Origin: a virus
Reading direction: 5' to 3' (one strand)
DNA: 51,401 nucleotides
IMG/VR virus record: IMGVR_UViG_3300025133_000155
Location: 1-51,401 of that record
Shown: piece after piece, positions 1-8,900 of the stretch
Layout: each line of letters begins with the position of its first letter
Numbering within the stretch: position 1 is the stretch's first letter
Notes under the pieces: generated by a model
What the model was told of the DNA's origin: nothing
Database searches by the model: none
Seen by the model: only the letters and a program-made list of their open reading frames with translations
Program-made: the position numbers and the translations under genes

Positions 1-583
1 AAGTAGGAAGTGTAATTCCAAGCTTACTCATTACTAATCCCATGACACCTGTTAGATTCTTTCCAACAGTTTTCATACTGCCTTTTTCTTCAAGTGCTGA
101 TTCAGTTTCTTCTGTTTTGATCCCGGAAAGAGTTTTAATCTGATCAATTGCATCATCGCCAAATTTTGCAACGATTATCTGTGGAAGATCTTCATCAAAT
201 ACACCTTCGGCAGTTTCATCACCTTCATCAATATCTGCTTTATCTCGCACACTATCCATGAAACTATATTCTTCATTGTCATCAGCCAGTTCTTTAAACT
301 GATCCATTGAGTCTGTGAAAGATTCGAATGCTGTAAGATCAACGTTTAGACGATCTTGAAGGCTATGCCAAGAGTCTAATACCGTTTCCTTGGCTTCCAT
401 GATTTCAGCTTCTTCAATATCACTGAAGAACCCTGCCTCAATATCACCCAAGGAGTCTGCGTAATCATTAAGTCCCGCAATAATACGTTCCTTAACCATA
501 CCCAAGTTAGTCATGAAGGTGGAATCTATCTCTACCAACTTTCTGATTAGGTCTTGATCTACAACTATTTCATTTTCTTCCAT
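1..583 (-). CDS. Unknown acidic late virion protein, incomplete at window edge
   Basis: The reading frame opens at the ATG complementary to 581-583 and runs off the window start, so only about 194 N-terminal residues are visible. It begins MEENEIVVDQDLIRK. The visible part is acidic and helical (DSMDQFKEL, DSVRDKADID, GDETAEGVFDEDLPQ) and then turns more hydrophobic (LTGVMGLVMSKLG). The start overlaps the stop of the upstream small gene by one base (TAATG), so the two are translationally coupled and belong to the baseplate operon. I do not recognise the family. A large hub, tape-measure or tail-lysozyme protein is possible from position alone. Confidence 0.75.
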   Translation of the reverse strand, partial: MEENEIVVDQDLIRKLVEIDSTFMTNLGMVKERIIAGLNDYADSLGDIEAGFFSDIEEAEIMEAKETVLDSWHSLQDRLNVDLTAFESFTDSMDQFKELADDNEEYSFMDSVRDKADIDEGDETAEGVFDEDLPQIIVAKFGDDAIDQIKTLSGIKTEETESALEEKGSMKTVGKNLTGVMGLVMSKLGITLPT

Positions 584-789
584 TATAAGTCCTCAATATC
601 TAAGCCAACGTCCTCTGCGTTTTGTTTATTTTGTCTCTTTCGTTTAGCATCTTCTTCCATCTCATGGTAAGATTTAAATACACCCCTTTCAGACGGAGAT
701 ATAGTTTCAATATACTCTGCTGAAAATCCTAGCTTCACTAGGAAAAAGATGTCATGATAGATGTCATGTGGACTTCTAACAAACAGCAT
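583..789 (-). CDS. Small baseplate-hub-associated protein (gp51-like position)
   Basis: A 68-residue protein, basic in its middle and acidic at its C-terminus. It lies between the gp26-like gene (2 nt gap) and the gene at the window edge (1 nt overlap). In T4-like phages a small hub-assembly factor often sits beside gp26. The pattern SPHDIYHDIFFLVKLGF followed by SPSERG resembles short assembly chaperones encoded after baseplate or tail genes. That assignment rests on position and general appearance, not on a diagnostic motif. Confidence 0.6.
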   Translation of the reverse strand: MLFVRSPHDIYHDIFFLVKLGFSAEYIETISPSERGVFKSYHEMEEDAKRKRQNKQNAEDVGLDIEDL

Positions 790-791
790 CT

Positions 792-1634
792 TTAGGAGAT
801 AATAAAAAAATCAGACCCAGCCTCCAAGACACTGGTTAATTTCTCCGTTTTAAATTTCTTCTTATCGGCTTCATCCAATTCCAATTCAATGGTTAGAGTA
901 TCACGAACAAGTTTATTAGCTTCTTCAATATATTCTATAACCTGACCAGTTACTGAATGTCCAATCCTTCCTAAAATAGTAAGCCGATTCCCGAAAGTGT
1001 AATCGTCCATGTTAAGTTTCATGGCAACTCCATCATTAATGATGGTAATTTCTTTAATATACTTCACAAGTTCATTAGTGAATACATTTCCGATTGCATC
1101 TCTAGCTTCTTCAACGGAGTTGACACTCAAGTCAGCAACGTTAGACCTAAATTCTTTCTCTAATGCGTATTCAACGCCAACAGTAGGATATCCACAAACG
1201 ACTTTTATATCATCTGTACCAATCTCCTTATCCTCTGGCACTTTAAGCTTCTTAAACTTCTCAACATATTCTGAAATGTCAATAGTTTTACTCTTTTTAG
1301 TATTCTTGAAAGTGAATTCGAATTCATTTCCAATACTCTTCATACGCATGGTCAAGCAAATTGCAGTCTTGTCTATGATAGTTAGGGTGTTAATGTCTAA
1401 CTCTTCAGCACAGTTCTCTGCAATGATCTCTTTGATAGCGAAAATGAATTCACTTTTATAGATCGGACTATCTACGATAGTCTTGACCAACATTTTTTCC
1501 TGTTTAGTATTTAATTCCCTAAACATAACATTCTTTTTAAGCGATGGGATGTACACTGGATATACATTCTTATCCTGTACTGCCGAAATCGCACTTAACA
1601 CATCATTTAAATTTCCATTAATCACTTCACTCAT
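792..1634 (-). CDS. gp26-like baseplate hub protein (T4 baseplate family)
   Basis: A 280-residue protein. The stretch YPVYIPSLKKNVMFRELNTK followed by QEKMLVKTIVDSP (about residues 26-58) matches the N-terminal signature of the T4 baseplate hub family (gp26; Pfam T4_baseplate) as I recall it: binding of a peptide target followed by K-x-E/Q-E-K. T4 gp26 is about 208 residues, so this homologue is longer at the C-terminus. It lies 2 nt downstream of the tube-like baseplate gene, consistent with a baseplate operon. Role: assembly of the central hub or wedge of the contractile tail. Confidence 0.65.
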   Translation of the reverse strand: MSEVINGNLNDVLSAISAVQDKNVYPVYIPSLKKNVMFRELNTKQEKMLVKTIVDSPIYKSEFIFAIKEIIAENCAEELDINTLTIIDKTAICLTMRMKSIGNEFEFTFKNTKKSKTIDISEYVEKFKKLKVPEDKEIGTDDIKVVCGYPTVGVEYALEKEFRSNVADLSVNSVEEARDAIGNVFTNELVKYIKEITIINDGVAMKLNMDDYTFGNRLTILGRIGHSVTGQVIEYIEEANKLVRDTLTIELELDEADKKKFKTEKLTSVLEAGSDFFIIS

Positions 1635-1636
1635 AG

Positions 1637-3025
1637 TTATCTCCTTATAACGTCATCATTTGGGGTCGTTACATTCGTTGTATCCAGACCACCTTCATTA
1701 TTATTTATAGTAACACTCTGCAAATTCAATGCTCCAGTATCAGGAGTATCGTCATTAGAAATCTTTACTAACGTGTACTTTGCATTGTTCGTAACTCCAG
1801 TGCTTCTAGGTGGTACAGGAGGACTTGATAGGCTATCATCTTTAGATGCATCCACAGGAAGTCTTGGCGATGGATTATCAGGCGTTCCAGACGTTGGGAA
1901 ATCTTCTCCACCACGCATGATGCTATCCTTGTCTGGTGTAAATCCAATAGTTTTATCAATAATCCGTTGTCCGTTATCGATGATAGAATCTTCTGCATCC
2001 TTAGCATATTCTCTAATCCTAGACTGAACATCCTGTAAGTGGTCATCAACAGCATCTACAAATGATCCTTTGATGTTAGTAAAGATCTGATTAGCTCCAC
2101 CAGCAACTACATCCACTCCACTCTCAACTACATTACTGACGAAGTTTCTAGTCTTCTGTAATGCAAAGTTTGCAAGACCCTTAAGGAACCCGTCCTGTAA
2201 TTCAGTACCTTCTTTAATATCATAATGAGTGAATACAAATTTAGTCTGACGCTTTCCGTATGAGGTTGCCCCCGTGTAATCATATTGTTCAGCATCTACC
2301 GAGATAGGAACCGCATTATGGAATGTAAATTCCTTTCTAACCCTAAATCCCGTTGGAGAACGTGTTAAATTGTAGCAAGTTATCTTTGCACGGTTGGCAA
2401 ATTTAAGACTTGCATAACTGGAATGGATAACCCAAGGTCTAAGAACCAAATCTGTAACGGATGAATTGTTTTCCAAGAAGGTGATTTCCATTTCTGGCAT
2501 ATCATTACGAGGTTTTGTAATCGCTGGCTTCAAGAACCCTCCGATATTATCAAATCCCTGTCGTTCAATGTTGAAACTATCGCCGGGAACCTCAATTCCC
2601 TGCACCAACATCATAGCATTCTGTAAATTGTTGAAGAATTGGTCGGTTTGAGCCAAAGTCTTACCTCCAGTTGTCCACGGAGTCACTTCTAATCTAGACT
2701 TTGCATTGGATGGTGTGAAGTTATTCTTACTAACACCAAATTCAGTGGACGCAAAGTTTGCAAGACCTTCTTTAATGACAGATCCCATTGATTGTTTGAC
2801 GTTAAGTTCCCCTGTGGCGTTGCCTTTTGAGAAAAACACAACCCAATATGACGATTCCGTGACTGCATTATTGGCATCTGCCAAAATATTATACAGGAAT
2901 TCCTCATACAATGGAATATCTGCACTGCTAAAATCGTTTCCAAGTAGCCCATCAGCTAGTCCACCCAACTGATCACTTACAATGTTTCCTGTTCTATTTG
3001 ATATACTGTTTAAAAATGATGCCAT
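1637..3025 (-). CDS. Tube-like baseplate protein (gp48/gp54-type) with disordered tail
   Basis: A 462-residue late protein. Residues about 150-280 have the tail-tube-like order seen in gp19, gp48 and gp54: MPEMEITFLENNSSV, then LRPWVIHSSYASL, then VRKEFTFHNAVPISVDAEQY and QTKFVFTHYDI. The C-terminal third is Pro/Ser/Asp-rich and probably disordered. Position between the tail tube gene and the gp26-like gene fits a tube-initiator or tube-cap protein. It has its own late promoter (core at 3042-3047). The exact T4 equivalent (gp48 or gp54) is not resolved. Confidence 0.55.
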   Translation of the reverse strand: MASFLNSISNRTGNIVSDQLGGLADGLLGNDFSSADIPLYEEFLYNILADANNAVTESSYWVVFFSKGNATGELNVKQSMGSVIKEGLANFASTEFGVSKNNFTPSNAKSRLEVTPWTTGGKTLAQTDQFFNNLQNAMMLVQGIEVPGDSFNIERQGFDNIGGFLKPAITKPRNDMPEMEITFLENNSSVTDLVLRPWVIHSSYASLKFANRAKITCYNLTRSPTGFRVRKEFTFHNAVPISVDAEQYDYTGATSYGKRQTKFVFTHYDIKEGTELQDGFLKGLANFALQKTRNFVSNVVESGVDVVAGGANQIFTNIKGSFVDAVDDHLQDVQSRIREYAKDAEDSIIDNGQRIIDKTIGFTPDKDSIMRGGEDFPTSGTPDNPSPRLPVDASKDDSLSSPPVPPRSTGVTNNAKYTLVKISNDDTPDTGALNLQSVTINNNEGGLDTTNVTTPNDDVIRR

Positions 3026-3038
3026 AATGTCCTCTTTT

Positions 3039-3051
3039 AATTATTTATCAC
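3039..3051 (-). promoter_or_regulatory. T4-type late promoter for the tube-like baseplate gene
   Basis: On the minus strand this reads GATAAATAATTAAAA, with the TAAATA core at 3047-3042. It is followed directly by the purine-rich ribosome binding site (AAGAGGAC) and the ATG at 3025. Confidence 0.75.
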
Positions 3052-3058
3052 TAGGCAC

Positions 3059-3095
3059 GAAAAAAGCCCGCAATAAATACGGGCTTTCCTTAAGT
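3059..3095 (-). terminator. Rho-independent terminator after the tail tube gene
   Basis: The hairpin AAAGCCCG/CGGGCTTT (3063-3070 with 3080-3087) is followed on the minus strand by a T run (A run at 3060-3065). It separates the tail tube gene from the next late promoter. Confidence 0.85.
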
Positions 3096-3107
3096 TTTTA
3101 ATTTAGC

Positions 3108-3614
3108 TTAAACGCCAACTAAACGCCAGAACTGATAAGCGAATACACAATCAAGTGTAACCACCTGACCATCATCCTTGATATCATAAGCCAATTCACC
3201 AACGGACTTTGGATAAAGACCGATAAATTGGTATCTACGAAGCGTTTCTAGGTTCTTACCAAGTAAATCGAAGGTAGCTACTTCAGTCGGTACACCATAC
3301 TTACCAGTAGAAGTTTCATCATTAAAAATTTCAGCAATCCATGCTTCCATCTTGTTCCTGATATTTGTTCCTTCATCAGACCTGAACGTGATAGACCACG
3401 CATCAGAACCAGTATACTTTGTAGTTCCCGGCACGTTGAAGTCTAATCCCATGTAAGGCACTGGAATGTTAGTGATTTCCTTACCCGGAAGATTAGCAGT
3501 CTCAACATAAAGTAGATCGTCTTCGGTGAATGGACCAAGTGAACGTACTTTGAATTGGAATTTTCTAGCAAATTCCTGTTTTTGCGCTGTTGCATAAAAA
3601 TCTTGAATAGACAT
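3108..3614 (-). CDS. Tail tube protein (gp19-like)
   Basis: A 168-residue protein, close to T4 gp19 (163 residues). It opens MSIQDFYATAQKQEFARKFQ and contains the tube-family features LPGKEITNIPVPYMGLDFNV (about 44-63), TWSITFRSDEG-like WSITFRSDEG (about 73-82), NKMEAWI, and a C-terminal VVTLDCVFAYQFWRLVGV beta strand. It forms the inner tube of the contractile tail. It is monocistronic: a late promoter lies at 3632-3637 and a terminator follows the stop. Confidence 0.9.
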   Translation of the reverse strand: MSIQDFYATAQKQEFARKFQFKVRSLGPFTEDDLLYVETANLPGKEITNIPVPYMGLDFNVPGTTKYTGSDAWSITFRSDEGTNIRNKMEAWIAEIFNDETSTGKYGVPTEVATFDLLGKNLETLRRYQFIGLYPKSVGELAYDIKDDGQVVTLDCVFAYQFWRLVGV

Positions 3615-3628
3615 ATTTTTCTCCTTTT

Positions 3629-3641
3629 AAATATTTACCGT
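3629..3641 (-). promoter_or_regulatory. T4-type late promoter for the tail tube gene
   Basis: On the minus strand this reads GGTAAATATTTAAAAGG, with TAAATA at 3637-3632. It leads straight into the AAAGGAG ribosome binding site before the ATG at 3614. Confidence 0.8.
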
Positions 3642-3673
3642 AAAGATATCCTCAATGTGTTAATTTTAATACA

Positions 3674-4186
3674 TTATTTGATATTAAAATGCTTCATGAG
3701 TTTTTTAACGGCATCCTCAACCTTTCCAGATGCGTCAAGTTCCATATCGGAATTGTTTGGGATCTCAAACGGCGCATCCACTCCCGTAAAATTAGGAATT
3801 TCCCCATTGCGAGCTTTCTTATACATCCCTTTAGTGTCACGATTTTCACAAACAACTAACGGTGTTGCAATATGCACAATGTTTAGGGTATCTATAATCT
3901 CTTCAGGGATTAATCGGATCTCATCCGTGGGTGATACGAACGATGCAATGACGATAATATCATTTTCATTGCAAATATTACAAACGTGGGAGATTCTGCG
4001 AAGGTTTTCTTTACGATCTTCAGGATCAAATCCTAAATCAGAACAAAGCCTGTCTCGTACATCATCACCATCGAGTTGTACCACCGGGTAGCCTAACTCT
4101 CTAATCTTCTTTGCTAGCTCTGTAGCCACCGTTGTCTTACCAGAGCATGGTAGACCTGTTAACCAATACGTTTCATTTGTCTTCAT
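3674..4186 (-). CDS. cysC: Adenylylsulfate (APS) kinase, CysC-type moron
   Basis: A 170-residue protein. The ATG at 4186 is preferred over an in-frame ATG 57 nt upstream because the upstream one would lie before the late promoter core (4192-4197). Motifs of the CysC family in order: P-loop TGLPCSGKTT (about 10-19); LDGDDVRDRLCSDLGF; EDRKENLRRISHV; VSPTDEIRLIPEE; CENRDTKGMYKKARNGEI; FTGVDAPFEIP. The enzyme phosphorylates adenylylsulfate with ATP to give PAPS, the activated sulfate for cysteine synthesis and sulfotransfer. It sits between sheath and tube genes with its own promoter and a terminator on its upstream side, as an inserted autonomous unit would. Confidence 0.93.
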   Translation of the reverse strand: MKTNETYWLTGLPCSGKTTVATELAKKIRELGYPVVQLDGDDVRDRLCSDLGFDPEDRKENLRRISHVCNICNENDIIVIASFVSPTDEIRLIPEEIIDTLNIVHIATPLVVCENRDTKGMYKKARNGEIPNFTGVDAPFEIPNNSDMELDASGKVEDAVKKLMKHFNIK

Positions 4187-4189
4187 ATA

Positions 4190-4201
4190 ACTATTTACTC
4201 C
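4190..4201 (-). promoter_or_regulatory. Late promoter giving a near-leaderless APS kinase mRNA
   Basis: On the minus strand this reads GAGTAAATAGTTATATG: only five bases separate the TAAATA core (4197-4192) from the ATG, with no Shine-Dalgarno. The same layout occurs at the HU-like gene (18104) and the ART-like gene (32185). Confidence 0.75.
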
Positions 4202-4207
4202 ATATAT

Positions 4208-4240
4208 AAAAAAAGGGAGAGCAAAAGCCCTCCCTTTTTT
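4208..4240 (-). terminator. Terminator downstream of the tail sheath gene
   Basis: A GGGAGGGC/GCTCTCCC-type hairpin with an A run on one side and a T run on the other, so it may work in both directions. On the minus strand it follows the sheath stop codon within 14 nt. Confidence 0.85.
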
Positions 4241-4253
4241 CAACTTTTTTCAA

Positions 4254-6509
4254 TTAGATCAATTCGTTGAAGTTTTGATCAGTACGTGTTGCGTAGAAGT
4301 TCACCAAGATGAATTCTGCGGTACGAACCGGCTTCAAGTAGATGTCTACCTGTAATTCATTGTTGTCAATAACTGCTGGTGTGTTGTTTCTTTCGTCACA
4401 AACTATCAAGTAATCGTAAACACCTTCGTTATTCTTAGCCACATCAAACACTGGCGTAAGGACATTCACCACTCTAGTTCTCGTAAACGTAGTATTTGGC
4501 TGGAATACGAAGTATTTCATCAAACTACGAGTAGATTTTTCAAGCGTCAAGAACAATCTACGAACGTTGATTCTATCGAAAGCACTAGGCTTCTTCTGAA
4601 GAGTCTTCTGACCCCAACAAACCATTCCGTCCGATGGGAAGAACACCACAGCGTTCAAGTTGTTTCTGTAAAGAAGGTCACGTTGCTTCTGTGTAGTTGC
4701 AAGTGCCATTCCTAGACCACCAACGACCAACCCATTCTCTAAACCAGCAGGAGCAGACCAAGGATATAGAACTGAATCCAACCTTGCCATGATTGCGCCT
4801 TGGAATCCAGAGTATGGAATCCACGCATAGTCGCTAGACTGAGTATCATAAACCTTCATCCACTGTGCGTATGTCGCAGAGTAGCTTGAGTTGCAGATCG
4901 CAGTAAGATTCTTCAGCGGAGTATATACGTGCTGAGAGAAGTTCTTTTCTTTATCATCCAATGTCTTGAAGTCTTTACCCTGTACGAAGATATTTCTGTA
5001 AGGGTCTGCAATAAACATGCAATCCTTACGAGTATCACGGCAGAAGGTATCGAACTGGGTGTAAATAGTAGCCCATGCTTCTGCGATGTCGGAAGTCATT
5101 CCATCAGTAACATCAGCAATTCCTGAAACTTCTACGAAGGTTGTATCCACAAACTCATCAGCAGATAGTACCTTGGTTGTAGTATGAATAGTACTCAAAC
5201 CACCATCAAGAACGATGTCCATTGGAATTGTTTCCCAATCTTCTGCAAGACGTAGACCCAAATCAAGTTTCTTGGAAACGTCACCAATAATCTTAGTTTC
5301 TGCAACCTTTTCCTGATAAAGACCAAGTGTGAATGCAGAGTCAGCTTCTAAACCTGCCAATCCTGCCAATGCAGTCGTGGAAGTTTCAACAGTGCTAAGA
5401 ATTTTAAGATTCTTATTTGGAACACCAGCATCATCAAGCCACTGACCACCCGCTAGAATAGGGTTAACCATAATATCTAGGAAGTTTGAGCCTTCATCTA
5501 CTAGCTTCTCAACGAAGAATGTAGTTTCTTGGAAGCCGTTAGGTTGAGTATACTTACGGTCAGCACCGAATGAACCGATGTGACTTTCATATCCAATAAA
5601 TTTCAATGCATTCTGCTTATCAGAATATCCAGATCTACGGAACTTGTAAAGACCGATGATAAGACCATCGTCATAAGTTTCGTCACCGAAGTCCCAAGTA
5701 GGAGCAGTTTCAATTGCTTCAGAAAGACTGTTAGGTGCATCCGAGATGTTACCAGTAAGTTCGAAATCCAATCTTGCAGGATCTAGAGTCTCCCAGTTAT
5801 CAATTCCAGTTGTTCCACTAATGTGACCTTTACTGGTTTGAACTGAATTAAGACTAGCATATTCAAAATCTTCAGCAGTAGCCGTTGTATTCGCTTTAGT
5901 GTTGTCAGATAGACCAACATAGTAACCTTCAAAATCTTGATTAACAGAAGTCTGAATCTTATTTACAAGAATCATACCAGCTTTACCAGCTTGAGCAACT
6001 CCAGAGATACCACCACTGGTGGAATATGCCTCAGAACTAGTACTCCAAGTCAAAGATCCCTGCTTCCACTGATTGTATTCAGTTTCAGTAAGAATATCTT
6101 GAGTAGGCTTACCTACATAATAAGTTTCTTCGCCAGAGATTCCATATTCGGAACCACCAGAACTACTTGTAAATACAGGGTACATCAATACACTGTATTT
6201 ATCATTATAAGTTGTCGCCGTTGATGTATCCACAATGGAATCACCATAAGGCAGACGGTTGAAGACCACCTTTGCAGGGGTCGTTAGTAAGTTTTTAATC
6301 GTATGGTAGGCGTATCTTTCAGCAGAGTTCGTTGGAACTCCGTAAATTTGCTCGTATTCATCCAGAGATGTAATGTTTAGCAATTCCTGAGATGGACCTT
6401 GATCAGTGAAACCATTGATCAAAATATTGGTACCAACAGGAAGACTAGCATTAAGAGACAAATCAATTTCACTGATTTGTACACCGGGACTTTCTATATT
6501 TCGTGCCAT
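4254..6509 (-). CDS. Tail sheath protein (gp18-like)
   Basis: A 751-residue protein, somewhat longer than T4 gp18 (659). The N-terminus MARNIESPGVQISEIDLSLN is the classic sheath start (SPGVxxxExD), followed by GFTDQGPSQE and LTTPAKVVFNRLPYGDS. The C-terminal sheath domain includes WIPYSGFQGAIMARLDS, PWSAPAGLENG, RDLLYRNNLNAVVFFPSDG, WGQKTLQKKPSAFDRINVRR and FVFQPNTTFTRTRV, all typical of sheath handshake regions. It forms the contracting outer sheath. It is driven by a perfect TATAAATA late promoter and closed by a terminator. Confidence 0.97.
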   Translation of the reverse strand: MARNIESPGVQISEIDLSLNASLPVGTNILINGFTDQGPSQELLNITSLDEYEQIYGVPTNSAERYAYHTIKNLLTTPAKVVFNRLPYGDSIVDTSTATTYNDKYSVLMYPVFTSSSGGSEYGISGEETYYVGKPTQDILTETEYNQWKQGSLTWSTSSEAYSTSGGISGVAQAGKAGMILVNKIQTSVNQDFEGYYVGLSDNTKANTTATAEDFEYASLNSVQTSKGHISGTTGIDNWETLDPARLDFELTGNISDAPNSLSEAIETAPTWDFGDETYDDGLIIGLYKFRRSGYSDKQNALKFIGYESHIGSFGADRKYTQPNGFQETTFFVEKLVDEGSNFLDIMVNPILAGGQWLDDAGVPNKNLKILSTVETSTTALAGLAGLEADSAFTLGLYQEKVAETKIIGDVSKKLDLGLRLAEDWETIPMDIVLDGGLSTIHTTTKVLSADEFVDTTFVEVSGIADVTDGMTSDIAEAWATIYTQFDTFCRDTRKDCMFIADPYRNIFVQGKDFKTLDDKEKNFSQHVYTPLKNLTAICNSSYSATYAQWMKVYDTQSSDYAWIPYSGFQGAIMARLDSVLYPWSAPAGLENGLVVGGLGMALATTQKQRDLLYRNNLNAVVFFPSDGMVCWGQKTLQKKPSAFDRINVRRLFLTLEKSTRSLMKYFVFQPNTTFTRTRVVNVLTPVFDVAKNNEGVYDYLIVCDERNNTPAVIDNNELQVDIYLKPVRTAEFILVNFYATRTDQNFNELI

Positions 6510-6523
6510 AATTTTCTCCTTTT

Positions 6524-6536
6524 AATTATTTATAAT
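6524..6536 (-). promoter_or_regulatory. Perfect TATAAATA late promoter for the sheath gene
   Basis: The + strand reads tatttata at 6527-6534, which is TATAAATA on the minus strand, identical to the T4 late promoter core. An AAAGGAG ribosome binding site and the ATG at 6509 follow. Confidence 0.9.
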
Positions 6537-6576
6537 TTGAAATAACATAAAGAAGGAAAAATATGAGAAATAATAC

Positions 6577-7194
6577 CTATTCTTTGATTTGCAAGTCCAT
6601 CTGCCCGAATTCGAAAGTGAAATCACATTCAATTTGAGCATTATCCTGATAGTTAAATGTTATACCGGATAATTTAGTGATAAATGAGTGGGTAAATATA
6701 AATTCACATAGATCCTCATTGTACTCATCAAGTGGAAAAATTGAGATTATAGTCTGATATCCCCAGAAATCTGTATTTTTGGGATCTGAGATGATTCCTT
6801 TCTGTGGGACACTAGCCTTTAATGCCAAACTATCATCCATTCCAGAATGGATAGGATTATTAATCGCCTCAAGCCACTTCCATAATACAAAATAGTTTCG
6901 GAATCTATTATCAACCGTAAATTTACAGGAAATTGGTTGATATGGATCACGAACCTGTGATGTAACCTTAACAACCTGACCCATAGTTGGGATAGGTTTG
7001 GCAGGAATAGACACTTCTGGCAGGGTTGCAGACTGTAATGAGAATTGCAGACTGTCTCTATTGATGGTGTCCTGAGATGTGGTGTTCCAATTACTGGTAT
7101 CCAAGTCTCTCAATACGTTTGGGAGAGTTAAGACCATGCGAAACTTATCCAGACGTTGTTTATTTAATACTGATTGTGCTACATTATCCTGCAT
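6577..7194 (-). CDS. Tube-fold tail protein (tail tube-like or tail completion)
   Basis: A 205-residue protein between terminase and sheath genes. It has tube-fold order: LQSATLPEVSIPAKPIP (about 53-69), SCKFTVDNRFRNYFVLWKWL, a YQTIISIFPLDEYNE strand, and a C-terminal IECDFTFEFGQMDLQIKE strand. This resembles gp19-family proteins, so the window has three tube-fold genes. It may be a second tube protein, the terminator at the head-side end of the tail, or a neck adaptor. The start is 11 nt after the terminase stop, so it is co-transcribed with terminase. Confidence 0.6.
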   Translation of the reverse strand: MQDNVAQSVLNKQRLDKFRMVLTLPNVLRDLDTSNWNTTSQDTINRDSLQFSLQSATLPEVSIPAKPIPTMGQVVKVTSQVRDPYQPISCKFTVDNRFRNYFVLWKWLEAINNPIHSGMDDSLALKASVPQKGIISDPKNTDFWGYQTIISIFPLDEYNEDLCEFIFTHSFITKLSGITFNYQDNAQIECDFTFEFGQMDLQIKE

Positions 7195-7205
7195 TTAAAT
7201 TCTCC

Positions 7206-8891
7206 TTATACATGATTCCAACCGCCAGCGATCAAGTCTCCCATTGTAGGATTATTAGGATCATCTGGTTCAGATCCAAATAGCAACGGCATTGGCGCAC
7301 CCTGATTATGTTGATAAAAGTTATCTAATTTGTAATATTCAGGGGCTTCTACAAATAGATTCTTAATTTTAGACGGTTTTCCTCGCTCATCATACTCTGC
7401 AATTTCAAAATATTCTTCACAGATTTCAGTTTCCAAGCATAATAATGCCCAAAAGAATGCATCTACACGGTCATCGTAGATGTTTCTACCATCTTTCTTC
7501 TTCCAAATACCGTTCGGTCTACGAATGAAGGTTTCCAACTCTTGAACCAACCCGATGTCATTTACATCAAGACAGTCTAAAGTATTTACCCAGTATCTCA
7601 TATTACTTACACCTTTATATTTGGTACTTGTGTGAGAATATACACCGAATCGATCTTTAGCACCACCTGTGGTCGTGTAGTTAATGAACTTATTATATCC
7701 AAAAGTATGGTACATTCCATCAATAACCTGTCCACCAGCGTTGTTTCTTTCAATTGCCATGTACGGTCTTCCCCACTGGTTTGCTATTTTGTTAAGCTTC
7801 TCTGCGAAGAAGTGAGGATCAATCAATCTATCATGGAAACACGCCACCTGACGAATGTTCGTTAAGTCCGTAATATCAAGTACTTGCGCACAAGAAGCGG
7901 CTTCACCAACACCTTCAGAGACATCGACACCTATACTATATACATGATCAGCTAATGGGGGTTCCCAAATTAAGTAGTGACCATTGTCTAATGAGGCAAT
8001 AGGAGGCTTACGAATCTTACGCCAGCGATCCAAAATAGATCCTGCGATGGCAGATTCACCAGTTTCGATAAACATACACCCGAATTCTTGGTCAAACGCT
8101 TCTTGAGATCCAAGGGACTCAATCATGTTGTTCTTCCACTTCTTACCACGCTTTGGTAGCTCGTGCCATTCCATCTTCTCATGGTGCCATTCTTTGGACT
8201 CACCACGTTCGGCAGACGCATAGATGTCATAGAACTTATTTGATGTACCATTGGCAGTTGAGATTAAGAAAATCTTAGTTTCATTGGATGATGAAATAAT
8301 AGGAATTACAGAGTTCCAGAATTCATCCATAATATGGGGCTGAATATAAGCCGCTTCGTCAATAATAAGACAGTTTGCGGTTTCACCACGGGAGGAACTA
8401 CTTGATGTTGAACTAATTGTGATTCGTGAGTCGTTAGCAAATACAACTTCAGTTTTACCCCATTGTTTAACACCCGGCTTCAACCAGTTAGGCAATTGCT
8501 CATACGCCATCCTAATACGTCTAAGAATATTAATAGCAGTTTGCTCTTTGTTCGCCACGATCATTACGGTCTTATCCGCATGGAAACATGTCAACCAAAG
8601 TGCATAGATACTCATGATGGTTGTCTTACCCGTCTGACGAGATGCAAGACAGACCACACGATTATATTTTCCAAGGTTCTTTACAATCCTTTTCTGTGGT
8701 CTATATAGTGAGATCTTTTGCTTACCATCATCAAGAGTAGTGATATAAAAATGCGATTCCGCAAAATGCGTAATATTCTTTGTGCATTTTATGATTTCCT
8801 TGATTTGCTCTGGAGTATAATCAAACTCAGCCTTCGATGAAGGGAGATTCGGATTACCCATATATAACTTTGGATCAAAATTGTTAGCCAT
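7206..8891 (-). CDS. Large terminase subunit (gp17-like)
   Basis: A 561-residue, two-domain DNA packaging motor. The ATPase domain has Walker A SRQTGKTT (84-91), Walker B LIIDE followed by AA (about 175-181) and a coupling motif ISTANGTSNKFYDIY. The C-terminal RNase H-fold nuclease shows YSIGVDVSEGVG (about 320), a conserved ERNNAGGQVIDGM segment and DDRVDAFFWALL (about 470). Length fits the T4 gp17 class (610). It cleaves concatemeric DNA and pumps it into proheads. The gene starts 9 nt after a shorter, degenerate paralogue. Confidence 0.96.
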   Translation of the reverse strand: MANNFDPKLYMGNPNLPSSKAEFDYTPEQIKEIIKCTKNITHFAESHFYITTLDDGKQKISLYRPQKRIVKNLGKYNRVVCLASRQTGKTTIMSIYALWLTCFHADKTVMIVANKEQTAINILRRIRMAYEQLPNWLKPGVKQWGKTEVVFANDSRITISSTSSSSSRGETANCLIIDEAAYIQPHIMDEFWNSVIPIISSSNETKIFLISTANGTSNKFYDIYASAERGESKEWHHEKMEWHELPKRGKKWKNNMIESLGSQEAFDQEFGCMFIETGESAIAGSILDRWRKIRKPPIASLDNGHYLIWEPPLADHVYSIGVDVSEGVGEAASCAQVLDITDLTNIRQVACFHDRLIDPHFFAEKLNKIANQWGRPYMAIERNNAGGQVIDGMYHTFGYNKFINYTTTGGAKDRFGVYSHTSTKYKGVSNMRYWVNTLDCLDVNDIGLVQELETFIRRPNGIWKKKDGRNIYDDRVDAFFWALLCLETEICEEYFEIAEYDERGKPSKIKNLFVEAPEYYKLDNFYQHNQGAPMPLLFGSEPDDPNNPTMGDLIAGGWNHV

Positions 8892-8900
8892 AATAGTCTC

